From contig NZ_FNHL01000004.1 of the NCBI RefSeq assembly GCF_900103715.1, positions 310,001 through 374,000 on the forward strand: a stretch of 64,000 bases of DNA. Direction: 5' to 3'. The notes beneath the pieces were generated by a model, which made no database searches, was not told the origin of the DNA, and saw only the letters and a program-made list of their open reading frames with translations. Source of the stretch: Halogranum gelatinilyticum (GTDB taxonomy: Archaea; Halobacteriota; Halobacteria; Halobacteriales; Haloferacaceae). Each line of letters opens with the position of its first letter. Position 1 is the first letter of the stretch. This document shows, one piece after another, positions 34,454 to 42,855 of this stretch. The translations under genes and the position numbers were made by a program.

Positions 34454-36433
34454 CTACCGCTTCGCCGCGGGCGCGTCGTAGATCATCGCCACCTCGTCGG
34501 CGTACCGCTCGAGGATGTGCCGACGCTTCTTCTTCATCGTCGGCGTCAACATCCCGTTCTCCTCGGTGAACTCCTCGGTGACGACGCGGAACTGCTTGAT
34601 CTGCTCGTAGGACTCGAAGTTCTCGTTCACCTCGTCGACCTCCCGTTGGAGTCGCTCGCGGACGCGCTCGTCGCGACCCAGCTGCCGACGGTCGTCGGGG
34701 AGGTCGATCCCCTCGCGGTCGGCCCATTCGCGGAGGGCGTCGACGTTCGGGACGAGAAGCGCGCTGACGAACTTCTTGCCGTCGCCGAGCACCATGCACT
34801 GCTCGACAAGTGGATTCGAGGCGAAGGCGTCCTCGATGGGACCGGGCGCGACGTTCTTGCCGGTCGAGAGGACGAGCAGCTGTTTCGCCCGCTCGCGGAA
34901 CTCGATATAGCCGTCGGGCCGGTGGTGGACGATGTCGCCCGTGCGGAACCAGCCGTCGTCTGTGAACGCCTGTTCGGTCTCCTCCGGGCGGTTCCAGTAG
35001 CCCGACGTGACGTTCGGTCCCTTGACGAGCAGTTCGCCGACCTCCCCGGCGGCTTCCCGGTGCTGGACCTCGCCGACCGCGCTCTCGTCGATCCGGGTCT
35101 CGACGTCGACGACGGGCGGGCCGATGGTGCCGATCTCGGGCGCGTCCGGGGGGTTGACGGCGACGACCGGCGACGTCTCGGTGAGACCGTAGCCCTCCAG
35201 GATGGGCAGCCCCATCCCGTGGTAGAGCGCGCAGAGGTCCGCCGAGAGGCTGCCGCCGCCGCTGATGAAGAACTCCAGACGGCCGCCGATTGCCTCCCGT
35301 ACCTGCGAGAAGACGAGGCGGTCGGCGAGGCGGTGTTTGTACGTCAAGAGGGTGCCGGGGTCGTCGGTCTCGTGGTAGTCTTGGCCGACGCCGACAGCCC
35401 ACTCGAAGATACGCTCTTTGACGGGCGACTCCGAGGCTTGCGTGCGGATGGCGTCGTACAGTTTCTCGTAGACGCGCGGGACGCTCGTCCCGGTCGTCGG
35501 CCGGACGAGTTGGAAGTCCTCGCGCAGGGTGTCGGGGCTTTCGGCGTAGCCGACGGTCGCCCCGGCCGCGAACATCAGATAGTGGCCAGCGAGCCGCTCG
35601 AAGACGTGTGCGAGCGGGAGAAACGAGAGGGTCGTCGAGTCGGGCGTGATAGAGAGACGGTCGGGGTCGTCGGGGCGCGGGCCGAACCGTCGGAAACACT
35701 GGTTCACGTTCGACCGGAAGTTGCGGTTCGTGAGTTGGACGCCCTTCGGCTGGCCGGTCGTCCCCGAGGTGTAGATGAGACTCGCGAGGTCGTCCACGTC
35801 TCGCGAATCGATCCACGACTGGTAGGCGTCTTCGTCGAAGGCGTCAGTCCCGAGGTCGTGGACCTCGGCGAGCGAGTAGATGTCGTCGCGATCCCGCATC
35901 GCGCCCGACATCCCGCTGCCGTCGGGGATCTCGTCCATTACGACGACGAAGTCGAGGTCGAGGCTGTCCTCGACGGCGAGGACGCGACGGAGACAGTCGT
36001 CGTTCTCGACGACGACGCCCGAGGCGTCGGGGTCGCCGAGGAGATACTCGACCTGCCGCTCCGACGAGGAGGTGTAGACCGTCGTGACGACGCCGCCAGC
36101 GGCGAGGAGCGCGAAGTCGGACTGCGCCCACTCCATCCGGGTGTGAGCGAAGAGACCGACGCGTGTTCCGTCGCCGACGCCGAGCTCGCGGAATCCGGCC
36201 GCGAGATTGCGGACGATGTCGCGCATCTCCGAATACGTGACGTCGGCGTAGGTCCCCTCGGAGGCGGCGCGAACGACGCCGCCAGCGACGAGCGAGCGGT
36301 CGTAGACGCCGCCTTTGTACCGCTGGGCGACGCTGTCGGCGTTCCGCTCCGCACTGTCCTCGAACAGCCGCGCGAGTGTCGTCTCCCCCAGCACCTCGCT
36401 CTCGTACTCCGCTTCCGCGTCCCTCCTGTCCAT
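34454..36433 (-). CDS. Long-chain fatty acid-CoA ligase (AMP-forming)
   Basis: This 659-aa member of the ANL superfamily has the P-loop-like motif YTSGTTGQPKGVQLT (about residue 224), GYGLTETSPVVAVN (A5), and GWFRTGDIVHHRPDGYIEFRER (A8 region) with a C-terminal Lys-containing lid domain. It activates fatty acids to acyl-CoA. Length and FISGGGSLSADLCALYHGMG match the FadD15/ACSL-type group. A TATA box (TTTTTTATAAC on the minus strand) lies about 25-35 nt upstream. Confidence 0.9.
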   Translation of the reverse strand: MDRRDAEAEYESEVLGETTLARLFEDSAERNADSVAQRYKGGVYDRSLVAGGVVRAASEGTYADVTYSEMRDIVRNLAAGFRELGVGDGTRVGLFAHTRMEWAQSDFALLAAGGVVTTVYTSSSERQVEYLLGDPDASGVVVENDDCLRRVLAVEDSLDLDFVVVMDEIPDGSGMSGAMRDRDDIYSLAEVHDLGTDAFDEDAYQSWIDSRDVDDLASLIYTSGTTGQPKGVQLTNRNFRSNVNQCFRRFGPRPDDPDRLSITPDSTTLSFLPLAHVFERLAGHYLMFAAGATVGYAESPDTLREDFQLVRPTTGTSVPRVYEKLYDAIRTQASESPVKERIFEWAVGVGQDYHETDDPGTLLTYKHRLADRLVFSQVREAIGGRLEFFISGGGSLSADLCALYHGMGLPILEGYGLTETSPVVAVNPPDAPEIGTIGPPVVDVETRIDESAVGEVQHREAAGEVGELLVKGPNVTSGYWNRPEETEQAFTDDGWFRTGDIVHHRPDGYIEFRERAKQLLVLSTGKNVAPGPIEDAFASNPLVEQCMVLGDGKKFVSALLVPNVDALREWADREGIDLPDDRRQLGRDERVRERLQREVDEVNENFESYEQIKQFRVVTEEFTEENGMLTPTMKKKRRHILERYADEVAMIYDAPAAKR

Positions 36434-36454
36434 ATCGCGCCGCTACGGGGGTTG

Positions 36455-36467
36455 GTTATAAAAAACC
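36455..36467 (-). promoter_or_regulatory. TATA box of the acyl-CoA ligase gene
   Basis: GTTATAAAAAACC on the plus strand reads GGTTTTTTATAAC on the minus strand. It lies 22-34 nt before the ATG at 36433, a spacing compatible with a near-leaderless transcript. Confidence 0.6.
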
Positions 36468-36534
36468 GGGCAGAATTTGCGGTCAGTTGCTCCCAGTTGA
36501 TTCGTCGCCTCCATAGGAACACCTCTGTCGGCGA

Positions 36535-36612
36535 CTACCGCTCGGCCGTCCACTCCCCCCGGTGGCTCTACCGCTCGGCCGTCCAATGCCTCTACCGCTC
36601 GGTCTCCCACTC
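36535..36612 (-). repeat. Iterated in-frame 3' ends of the acetyltransferase gene
   Basis: The gene ends EWETER-stop (TAG at 36592-36594). Downstream on the minus strand the phrase TGGACGGCCGAGCGGTAG recurs with TAGs at 36568-36570 and 36535-36537. The spacings are 24 and 33 nt, both multiples of three, so each unit reads WTAER-stop in the gene's own frame. Confidence 0.85.
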
Positions 36613-37146
36613 CTCGCGCAACAGGCCGTACCAGTACATATCGTGGTACTCGCCGCGGAACCACGCGGCTTCCCGCAGCGTCCCCTCACGTTCGAAGCCG
36701 AGCGACTCCAAGAGACCGACGGAGGCGTCGTTGAAGCTCCCGACTCGCGCCTGGAGCCGACGGAGGTTCCGGTCTTCGAAGGCGTACTGGACCATGCGGG
36801 CGGCGGCGTCGGAACCGAACCCCTGCTCGTGGTGTTCGGGGGAGAACCAGTAGGCGAGTTCCGCCGACCGCGCTCGCGACGTCTCGTCCGGGCCGTACTG
36901 GGACTCGGTCAGCGTGACGACGCCGAGCGGCGTCTCGCCGTCGCAGGCGAGACAGCGGACGCCGTCGTCGCCCGAGAGGACGTCCTCGAAGAACTCCGAG
37001 ACCTGTTCGTCGTTGGTCGGGTCGACGTCGAGGGCGGGCCGCCAGACCCGCGGGTCGTTCATACACCGCTGGACGAACCGGAGGTCCTCGCGCTCGATGG
37101 GGCGGAGGGTGACGCGGTCTCCTGTCAGAAAGACTGGGCCGGGCAT
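36592..37146 (-). CDS. GNAT-family N-acetyltransferase (RimJ/RimL-like)
   Basis: This 184-aa protein starts MPGPVFLTGDRVTLRPIERED and has the RimJ/L-type acetyl-CoA site (YWFSPEHHEQGFGSDAAARMVQYAF, about 103-127) and the C-terminal VGLLESLGFEREGTLREAAW. Such enzymes acetylate protein N-termini or small amines. ATG 37146 is used, as the upstream frame is low-complexity repeat. The downstream side carries repeated versions of its last codons. Confidence 0.87.
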   Translation of the reverse strand: MPGPVFLTGDRVTLRPIEREDLRFVQRCMNDPRVWRPALDVDPTNDEQVSEFFEDVLSGDDGVRCLACDGETPLGVVTLTESQYGPDETSRARSAELAYWFSPEHHEQGFGSDAAARMVQYAFEDRNLRRLQARVGSFNDASVGLLESLGFEREGTLREAAWFRGEYHDMYWYGLLREEWETER

Positions 37147-37231
37147 GGCTCGGCGTTCAGCCGAGTGGAGCAAAACACTGGTGGTGGCGTGCGAGCCCGT
37201 CTCGCCCGGTGGTCGGCCGAGCGTCCGACGG

Positions 37232-37300
37232 CTACTCGTCGGCCACTCGACGACCACTCGATGGTTACGCGTCAGTCACCCGTCGGCCACTCGATGGTTA
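37232..37300 (-). repeat. 33-nt tandem units behind the MBL hydrolase stop codon
   Basis: The MBL gene stops with TAA at 37298-37300. Two 33-nt units follow on the minus strand, with stops at 37265-37267 (TAA) and 37232-37234 (TAG). In the gene's frame they read PSSGRRVTDA-stop and PSSGRRVADE-stop. The core CCATCGAGTGG is identical in both. Confidence 0.85.
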
Positions 37301-38218
37301 CTCGTCGTCCTGTTTCGCCCGGTAGTCGAGATAGCCGAGCACGCCCTTGACGTTCAGCCGCGCCTCGTCGCGTGCTTTCCGCTCGCCCCACGCTTCCGCG
37401 GTGTCGGTGTGGTCCTCGAAGAACTCGATGACGGCCTCGTCGTCGTCCAGTTCGGCGCGCTTCTGGCGGACGGCCTCGACCCACTCCACGAGCGTCCGCT
37501 TGTACGCCTCCATATACTCGGGTTCGAATGCGAGCGGGCCGAAGTGGCCGAAACAGAGCGTGTCGGGGTCGCGGTCGATGATGGCCGAGGCGTCGTCCAG
37601 ACACTGTTCGAGGTCGAACTGCGACGGTGGCGACGTCTGGCGAATCTCGGTCATCTTCGGGACCCAGATACCGGCCGAGTCGCCCGTGAACAGCACGTCG
37701 TCGGCGGTGTCGTAGAAGGTCACCTGGTGCGGCGCGTGGCCGGGTGCGTGGGCGACTTCCAGCGTCCTATCGCCGAGGTCGACCGTCTCGCCGCCTTCGA
37801 GTCCCTCGATACGGTCCTCGGGGACGGGCTTCGGGTCGACGTAGAACTCCCACTGGTCGTCGACGGCTGCCTTCGTGCCCGCGACGAGTTTCGAGGGGTC
37901 GACCAGATGAGGGACGCCGATCTCGTGGGTCAGCACCGTCGCGTCGGGATACGCCTCGGCGAGATAGCCCGCCCCGCCCGCGTGGTCGAGGTGGATGTGC
38001 GTCGGCAGGATGTAGGCCAGGTCGTCCGCGCCGATTCCCAACTCGTCGAGCGCGTCGAACAGCTGCTCGCGGTTGGTGCCGATACCGGTGTCGACAACGG
38101 CGGGCCGCTCGGCGTCGAGGACGTAGACCGACCCGTACCCCTCGATGTCGTACATCCCGGTGTCGAGATAGTAGAGGTCGGTGCTGTCCGGGACGGGTTC
38201 GAGGTCGCCGATAGCCAT
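37298..38218 (-). CDS. Metallo-beta-lactamase-fold hydrolase
   Basis: This 306-aa protein has the MBL metal motif THIHLDHAGG (about residue 77), the later HAPGHAPHQ and a C-terminal His in FGHFGPL, giving a dinuclear metal site. The extra C-terminal helical domain resembles SoxH/Hydroxyacylglutathione-hydrolase-like haloarchaeal proteins. ATG 38218 (MAIGDLEPV) is preferred; an in-frame ATG at 38245 is possible. The substrate is unknown. Confidence 0.87.
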   Translation of the reverse strand: MAIGDLEPVPDSTDLYYLDTGMYDIEGYGSVYVLDAERPAVVDTGIGTNREQLFDALDELGIGADDLAYILPTHIHLDHAGGAGYLAEAYPDATVLTHEIGVPHLVDPSKLVAGTKAAVDDQWEFYVDPKPVPEDRIEGLEGGETVDLGDRTLEVAHAPGHAPHQVTFYDTADDVLFTGDSAGIWVPKMTEIRQTSPPSQFDLEQCLDDASAIIDRDPDTLCFGHFGPLAFEPEYMEAYKRTLVEWVEAVRQKRAELDDDEAVIEFFEDHTDTAEAWGERKARDEARLNVKGVLGYLDYRAKQDDE

Positions 38219-38311
38219 GCGGAGGGAAGCGTCGGGAGTGTTCAAAAGGGTTCGGACGACATCCCGGAAGGTCGGGGAAAGCTACTACAGGCTGACAGCC
38301 GACGTGCCGGT

Positions 38312-38740
38312 ATGGCCCTCCACTCGCGACGCGCGCTGCTGAAGATGGGAACGGCGGCAACAGCCTCGGCCGTCGCACTCGCTGGCTGTGTGGCACCGGC
38401 GTACAGCGTCCCCGTGACGGTGACGAACGACACGGACGCGGGGCTGTCGACGCGGGTGTCGCTCGCCGAACGGGAGTTTCTCGACGGCGACAGCGACGAG
38501 TGGCGACTCGACCTCGACGCGGGCGAGACGGTCGAGCGGTCGCTCGACGGCGGTGGAAAACCGAGCGACCGGTTCCGGCTGGTGGTCGACCCGACCGGCC
38601 GCGAGCAGGTCCGCTCGACGCTCCGGAACCCCCTCTCTGTCGCTGTCGTCATCGACGAGGACCGAATCCACGTGACCGTCGAGAAGTACAGCGACGAGGT
38701 GGAGACCCAGGCGTCCGTCTCCACCGTCGACCGCCGTTGA
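38312..38740 (+). CDS. Tat lipoprotein, unknown function
   Basis: This 142-aa protein starts MALHSRRALLKMGTAATASA with a twin-arginine signal and the lipobox VALAGC at about residue 25-30, so it is exported and lipid-anchored. The mature part has a beta-rich look (VPVTVTNDTDAGLSTRVSLA, VHVTVEKY-like ending) and may be a small Ig-like or cupredoxin-like fold, with no metal ligands visible. I recognise no family. Confidence 0.78.
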   Translation: MALHSRRALLKMGTAATASAVALAGCVAPAYSVPVTVTNDTDAGLSTRVSLAEREFLDGDSDEWRLDLDAGETVERSLDGGGKPSDRFRLVVDPTGREQVRSTLRNPLSVAVVIDEDRIHVTVEKYSDEVETQASVSTVDRR

Positions 38741-38867
38741 GGCGGCGACGGCGACCATCGTGGTTCCAGTACGTCTGGCCGATGTTCCTCTGGTAGAACG
38801 GCCGGTGTGCCGCCGGGAGACCGCCGACGCGCGGTCGGCGTTCGCTGGCGGCTCACGCGGAGTGTAG

Positions 38868-38891
38868 TGGGTTCCGTCCGGCACGGACCCA
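38868..38891 (+). other. Hairpin upstream of serS
   Basis: TGGGTTCCGT (38868-38877) pairs with ACGGACCCA (38883-38891) with one bulged T and a 5-nt loop. It ends about 46 nt before the serS start, with a TATA-like GATACGGTTTT between. It may be a terminator of the preceding gene, although no T run follows. Confidence 0.4.
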
Positions 38892-38937
38892 CAAAGATGC
38901 GATACGGTTTTCCCACGTCCAACTGAATTTCGAGCAA

Positions 38938-40320
38938 ATGCTTCACCGACGATATCTCCGCGAGCACCCGGAGACGGTCCGCGAGAGCCTCGCGAACCGC
39001 GGCTACGACGACGTCGACCTGGATCACGTCCTCGCCGTCGACGAGGAGTGGCGTGAGCTGAAGGCCAGAGGCGACGACCTGCGCCACGAGCGCAACACGG
39101 TGTCGAGCAAGATCGGCCAGCTCAAAGCCGAGGGCAAGGACGACGAGGCCGACGAGGCCATCGCCCGCTCGCAGGAACTGAAGGAGGAGCTCCAAGACAT
39201 CGAGACCCGCGCCGACGAACTCGAAGCCGAGTTGGAGGAGACGCTGCTCGAACTGCCGAACGTCCCCCACGAGAGCGTTCCCGTTGGTGCTGACGAGAGC
39301 GACAACGAGGAACTGCGTCGCCACGGCTTCGACGACCTGCGCGACCTGCCCGACGAGGTCACCCCGCACTTCGACATCGGCGAGGACCTCGACATCATCG
39401 ACGAGGGCCGCGGCGCGAAGACGACCGGCTCGGGCTTCTACTTCCTGAAAGGCGAGGGCGCGATGCTGGAACACGCGCTCATCCAGTTCATGCTCGACGT
39501 CCACCGCGAACAGGATTACGTCGACATCTTCCCGCCGATTCCGGTCAAGACGACGTCGATGGTCGGCACCGGTCAGCTGCCGAAGTTCGCTGAGGACGCC
39601 TACCGCATCGGCGGCTCGGAGACCGAGGACTACGAGGACGACGACCTCTGGCTCTGCCCCACGGCGGAGGTCCCGGTCACGAACATGTACGCCGACGACA
39701 TCCTCCTGAAGGACGACCTTCCCCTCAAACATCAGGCCTACACACCGAACTTCCGGCGCGAAGCCGGGGAACACGGGACCGAGACGCGCGGCATCGTCCG
39801 CGTCCACCAGTTCAACAAGGTCGAACTCGTCAACTTCGTCGAACCCGACGAGTCGTACGACCGCCTCGAAGCCCTGCTCGACGAAGCAACCGAAGTCCTC
39901 GAACGACTCGGTCTCCCGTACCGTGTGCTCAACCTCTGTACGGGTGACCTGACCTTCTCGTCGGCGAAGACCTACGACATCGAGGTCTGGGCACCCGGCA
40001 CGGAGTCGGACGAGGGGCCCGAAGCGGGCGGCCGCTGGCTCGAAGTCTCGTCGGCCTCGAACTTCGAGGACTTCCAGGCGCGTCGCGCCGGGCTGCGCTA
40101 CCGGCCGGAACGCCACGAGTCGACGGAGTATCTCCACACGCTCAACGCGTCGGGGACGGCCGTCGGCCGTGTGATGGTCGCGCTGCTCGAATACTACCAG
40201 AACGAGGACGGTACCGTCGACGTGCCCGAGCCGCTCCAGCCCTACATGGGCGGCCGCGAGGTCATCGAGGGCCACGAACCCGTCGGCGAAGCCGCCGTCG
40301 GTGCGGGCAAGAAGGACTGA
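38938..40320 (+). CDS. serS: Serine-tRNA ligase
   Basis: This 460-aa class II synthetase has an N-terminal coiled-coil tRNA-binding arm (about 30-105, LKARGDDLRHERNTVSSKIGQ) and the catalytic core with motif 2 (FRREAGEHGTETRGIVRVHQF) and motif 3 (GTAVGRVMVALLEYYQ). LEVSSASNFEDFQARR is also present. It is the bacterial-type SerRS used by haloarchaea, not the rare methanogen form. It charges tRNA-Ser and tRNA-Sec-type acceptors in the cytoplasm. Confidence 0.97.
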   Translation: MLHRRYLREHPETVRESLANRGYDDVDLDHVLAVDEEWRELKARGDDLRHERNTVSSKIGQLKAEGKDDEADEAIARSQELKEELQDIETRADELEAELEETLLELPNVPHESVPVGADESDNEELRRHGFDDLRDLPDEVTPHFDIGEDLDIIDEGRGAKTTGSGFYFLKGEGAMLEHALIQFMLDVHREQDYVDIFPPIPVKTTSMVGTGQLPKFAEDAYRIGGSETEDYEDDDLWLCPTAEVPVTNMYADDILLKDDLPLKHQAYTPNFRREAGEHGTETRGIVRVHQFNKVELVNFVEPDESYDRLEALLDEATEVLERLGLPYRVLNLCTGDLTFSSAKTYDIEVWAPGTESDEGPEAGGRWLEVSSASNFEDFQARRAGLRYRPERHESTEYLHTLNASGTAVGRVMVALLEYYQNEDGTVDVPEPLQPYMGGREVIEGHEPVGEAAVGAGKKD

Positions 40321-40449
40321 GACGGCGGCCGGCGGAGCGGAGTTCCGACTCGGCGGACAACCGGTTTTTCGACGTATAACGGACGAGAGAGCCGATAGCT
40401 CACCGTTCCCACCGATGGGACTATGAGAGAGTATCACGAATATACATGT

Positions 40450-40779
40450 ATGACTACGAAGCGTGACACGGTCGGACGGGTGGTGATGGTCGTCGTAGGT
40501 GCGACGCTCGTAGTGACGGTGTTCGCGGGCATCGTCGGTGCCGTCTGGCGGTTGGCACTCTGGCAGACGATGCACGGGCCGCACGGTGCGACGGCGATGC
40601 AGGGCGGGACGTTCGCGGGGCCGGGGTTCGAGATGGGGTTCGGCGTGCCGCTGTCGGCGGTCGTCGCGTGGGCGGTGCTCGTCGGTGTCGCGGTCGCGGT
40701 CGGCTTTCTGGTCATCGACCGGGTCGGGCGCGACCAGTCGATAGACGGTTTCGAGACGGTCGACGGGGACGGACGCTAA
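40450..40779 (+). CDS. Small two-helix membrane protein, unknown function
   Basis: This 109-aa protein has membrane helices at about residues 12-36 and 66-90, joined by a Met/Gly/His-rich loop (MHGPHGATAMQGGTF). The acidic tail ends VDGDGR. ATG 40450 (MTTKRDTVGRVV) places a basic patch before the first helix; an in-frame ATG at 40423 is an alternative. The stop codon lies within a 19-nt tandem repeat. Confidence 0.7.
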   Translation: MTTKRDTVGRVVMVVVGATLVVTVFAGIVGAVWRLALWQTMHGPHGATAMQGGTFAGPGFEMGFGVPLSAVVAWAVLVGVAVAVGFLVIDRVGRDQSIDGFETVDGDGR

Positions 40780-40848
40780 CTGGTGGGACTAACGCTGACC
40801 GGTGGAAGGGACGTTGACTGGTGGGACTAACGCTAACGGCTAGAACCG
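40773..40848 (+). repeat. 19-nt tandem repeats spanning a stop codon
   Basis: Units begin at 40773, 40792, 40811 and 40830 with ACGYTRACYGGTGGRA-type sequence; the fourth is degraded. The stop TAA of the membrane-protein gene is inside the first unit, and TAA recurs in the others in changing frames. Confidence 0.82.
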
Positions 40849-40855
40849 ACGACAG

Positions 40856-41209
40856 TCAGTCGGTGTACGTCCGGAGTTCGGCGATTCGGCCGTCTTCGAA
40901 CTGGAACACGTCGACGAAGCCGGTCAGTTCGGCACCGCCGTTCGTGCAGAGCCGTCCCCTGACGGCGAGTTCCGCGGGGTCGTCGGCCGTGAGGTCTCCG
41001 TCGTCGTCCCGGTAGACGACGTCGATCTCGTGGGACGTATCCTCGTGCGGCCGGTCTTCCTGCATGAAGTCGATGAACGCGCGACGGCTCGTAAAGGAGC
41101 GGTCGGGGCGCGTCTGCTCGAATTCGGGGTCGAGAAGGACCAACAGCGCGTCGTAGTCGCCGTCGTCGAGCGCGTCGTAGTACGAGTGAACGGCTTCGAG
41201 GTGACCCAT
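40856..41209 (-). CDS. SnoaL-like/NTF2-fold protein
   Basis: This 117-aa protein has the cone-shaped NTF2-like pattern: an N-terminal helix ([21 protein letters not shown]), DPEF, GREEF-like [12 protein letters not shown], then strands [12 protein letters not shown] and [16 protein letters not shown]. These domains act as ketosteroid-isomerase-like enzymes or ligand binders; no active-site set is clear. It is divergent from tsr3. Confidence 0.82.
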   Translation of the reverse strand: MGHLEAVHSYYDALDDGDYDALLVLLDPEFEQTRPDRSFTSRRAFIDFMQEDRPHEDTSHEIDVVYRDDDGDLTADDPAELAVRGRLCTNGGAELTGFVDVFQFEDGRIAELRTYTD

Positions 41210-41289
41210 ACCACAACTCACGCAATCCTCCCTCTTGGCTTTCACCCACGAACCGACCGCTTTTGACCCGGCGCGACCTTCGCTCACCC

Positions 41290-41784
41290 GTGGAGCTGCA
41301 CATCCGCTACGAGGGCGACGACGACCCCGACAAGTGCACGGCGCGCCGCCTCGCGAAGTTCGACCTCGCCGAGCTACACCGCTCGCACCGCGCGACGCCC
41401 TACGGCGTCGTGTTGAACCCCCACGCCGAGCAGGCGCTGTCACCCGCCGACAGGACGGAGACGCTCGTCGCGCTCGACTGCTCGTGGGAGTCCGCGGGCG
41501 AGGCACGCTTCTCGCTGCCGGGCGAGCACCGCGCGCTGCCCTATCTCGTCGCCGCCAACCCGGTCAACTTCGGCCGACCGATGAAGCTGACGACCGTCGA
41601 GGCGATGGCCGCGGCACTCGCCATCTTCGGCGAGTGGGAGCAGGCCGAGGAGATCCTCTCGAAGTTCACCTGGGGACACACCTTCTTGGAGATGAACGAG
41701 GAGCCGCTGCGACGCTATTCGGAGTGTGCGGACTCGACGGCGGTCGTCGAGATCCAACAGGAGTATCTCGACCGCGGGCAGTGA
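41290..41784 (+). CDS. tsr3: 16S/18S rRNA aminocarboxypropyltransferase Tsr3 (DUF367)
   Basis: This 164-aa protein has the Tsr3 hallmarks: [15 protein letters not shown] near the N-terminus, [23 protein letters not shown] (SAM-binding loop) and [17 protein letters not shown]. The enzyme transfers aminocarboxypropyl from SAM to a modified uridine in small-subunit rRNA. GTG 41290 (MELHIRYEG) is chosen; a TTG at 41263 would add nine poorly conserved residues. Confidence 0.92.
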   Translation: MELHIRYEGDDDPDKCTARRLAKFDLAELHRSHRATPYGVVLNPHAEQALSPADRTETLVALDCSWESAGEARFSLPGEHRALPYLVAANPVNFGRPMKLTTVEAMAAALAIFGEWEQAEEILSKFTWGHTFLEMNEEPLRRYSECADSTAVVEIQQEYLDRGQ

Positions 41785-41850
41785 GCGGTCCGTCGCCCGA
41801 GAGTGTCGTCGAACCATAGAGTTACCTGCGGACCCGTCGTCGTGTGAACT

Positions 41851-42093
41851 ATGTCCTCCACCAGCGAAAAGGTCACCTCGCGGCTGACCGCCGGACTCGA
41901 CGGCTGGAACCATCCGCTTCGGATGGCCGCGTCGACGCCGCTTTTCGTCGTCGCCGGTGCCGTCGGCAGCATCCTGTTTCAGACGGAACTCGTCCACTAC
42001 GGCTACACCATCCGGTTCAACGGCGCGGTGACCGTCTTCTTCGTGATGACGGCACTCGTCGGCGGACTGGTCCTGTTGGCCGCATTCGACTGA
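41851..42093 (+). CDS. 80-aa membrane protein, unknown function
   Basis: Residues 24-45 and 57-78 are hydrophobic helices, with a polar N-terminus (MSSTSEKVTSRLTAGLDGWN). The protein ends in FD. It stops 1 nt before the convergent DUF5518 gene. No family is recognised, but codon use is clearly coding. Confidence 0.7.
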   Translation: MSSTSEKVTSRLTAGLDGWNHPLRMAASTPLFVVAGAVGSILFQTELVHYGYTIRFNGAVTVFFVMTALVGGLVLLAAFD

Positions 42094-42094
42094 C

Positions 42095-42457
42095 TCAGCC
42101 CTTTATCCAGCCGCCGAGCGCGCCAGCGACGGCACTGTCGACGGCGAAGACGACGGTCAGGAAGACGCCGACGAGGAGCACGCCCGCGCCGCCGAGGAAC
42201 GCCCCGAGCGGCCCGCCCGCGAGACCCAAGGTCCCGCCGACGACCGCGAAGAGCAGCGTCAACACGACGCCCGTGATGGAGCCTGCCAGCAGGCCGTGCC
42301 ACGCGCCGCTGCCGAGTCCGCCGCCAGCGAGATAGCCCGCAGCGAAGCCGCCGACGAGACCCGCGCCGATCTGTCCGAACAGGGGAAGCTGAAGCCCGAT
42401 CGCGCCGACGACGAGGAGGACCACGAAGCCGACGGCAACTGCACGCCAGTTGGTCAT
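42095..42457 (-). CDS. DUF5518-like membrane protein
   Basis: This 120-aa Gly/Ala-rich protein has four membrane helices, with glycine-rich turns such as GGFAAGYLAGGGLGSGAWHGLLAGSITG. This pattern is typical of haloarchaeal DUF5518 proteins of unknown function. The N-terminus is MTNWRAVAVGFVVLLV. Confidence 0.75.
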   Translation of the reverse strand: MTNWRAVAVGFVVLLVVGAIGLQLPLFGQIGAGLVGGFAAGYLAGGGLGSGAWHGLLAGSITGVVLTLLFAVVGGTLGLAGGPLGAFLGGAGVLLVGVFLTVVFAVDSAVAGALGGWIKG

Positions 42458-42509
42458 AGTCGAGCGTAGGCGACGCGGCGGATTAAGTCGTATGGCAGAG
42501 TGGAGAACC

Positions 42510-42760
42510 GCATTGGCGCGTGGCTTCGCGGCCTTCCATGGCCGCGAGCCACTCGCGCGAGGGATGGCTGAGCGAGTGAAACGAGCGAAGGAGTCGGCTG
42601 GGGAGGGTGTGGCTGTGCGGTTGGGTGTCCTCGTGAGCGAAGCGAACGAGGGCTTGGAAGAGCTTGCTCTTCCAGTGGGACTGAAAGGGGACGTGTGCTC
42701 GACGAATCTCGATGCCGCAAGCACCGCAGCGAAGCGAGGAGCGCGGAGGTAGCGCGGGAG
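42510..42760 (+). repeat. Intergenic mosaic element, copy B, with multiple hairpins
   Basis: The 398-nt gap 42458-42855 has no gene. A long hairpin (GCGTGGCTTCGCGGCC pairing with GGCCGCGAGCCAC-type sequence, 42517-42558) leads into GCGAGGGATGGCTGAGCGA and AGCGAAGGAGTCGGCTGGGG, as in copy A. Further hairpins follow: CCTCGT/ACGAGG (about 42629-42651) and TGGAAGAGC-TT-GCTCTTCCA (42655-42674), then GTGGGACTGAAAGGGG. It may encode a structured RNA. Confidence 0.65.
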
Positions 42761-42855
42761 TCGAGAACGCGTGGGCTTTCGAAGAGTTCTGGAGGTAAGT
42801 ATCAAGATAGAAACGAAACCCGCGGAGCCACTACGAAAGACGCAGTCGACAGCGA

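Noticed and set aside
38741-38796. Short frame ending WFQYVWPMFLW before serS
   Set aside because: There is no start codon within a sensible distance and the frame upstream is a shadow of the lipoprotein gene, so I could not support a gene.
42450-42752. 100-codon plus-strand frame over the intergenic mosaic element
   Set aside because: The translation has no haloarchaeal acidic composition, and the DNA is dominated by hairpins and blocks shared with the element at 18.7 kb.
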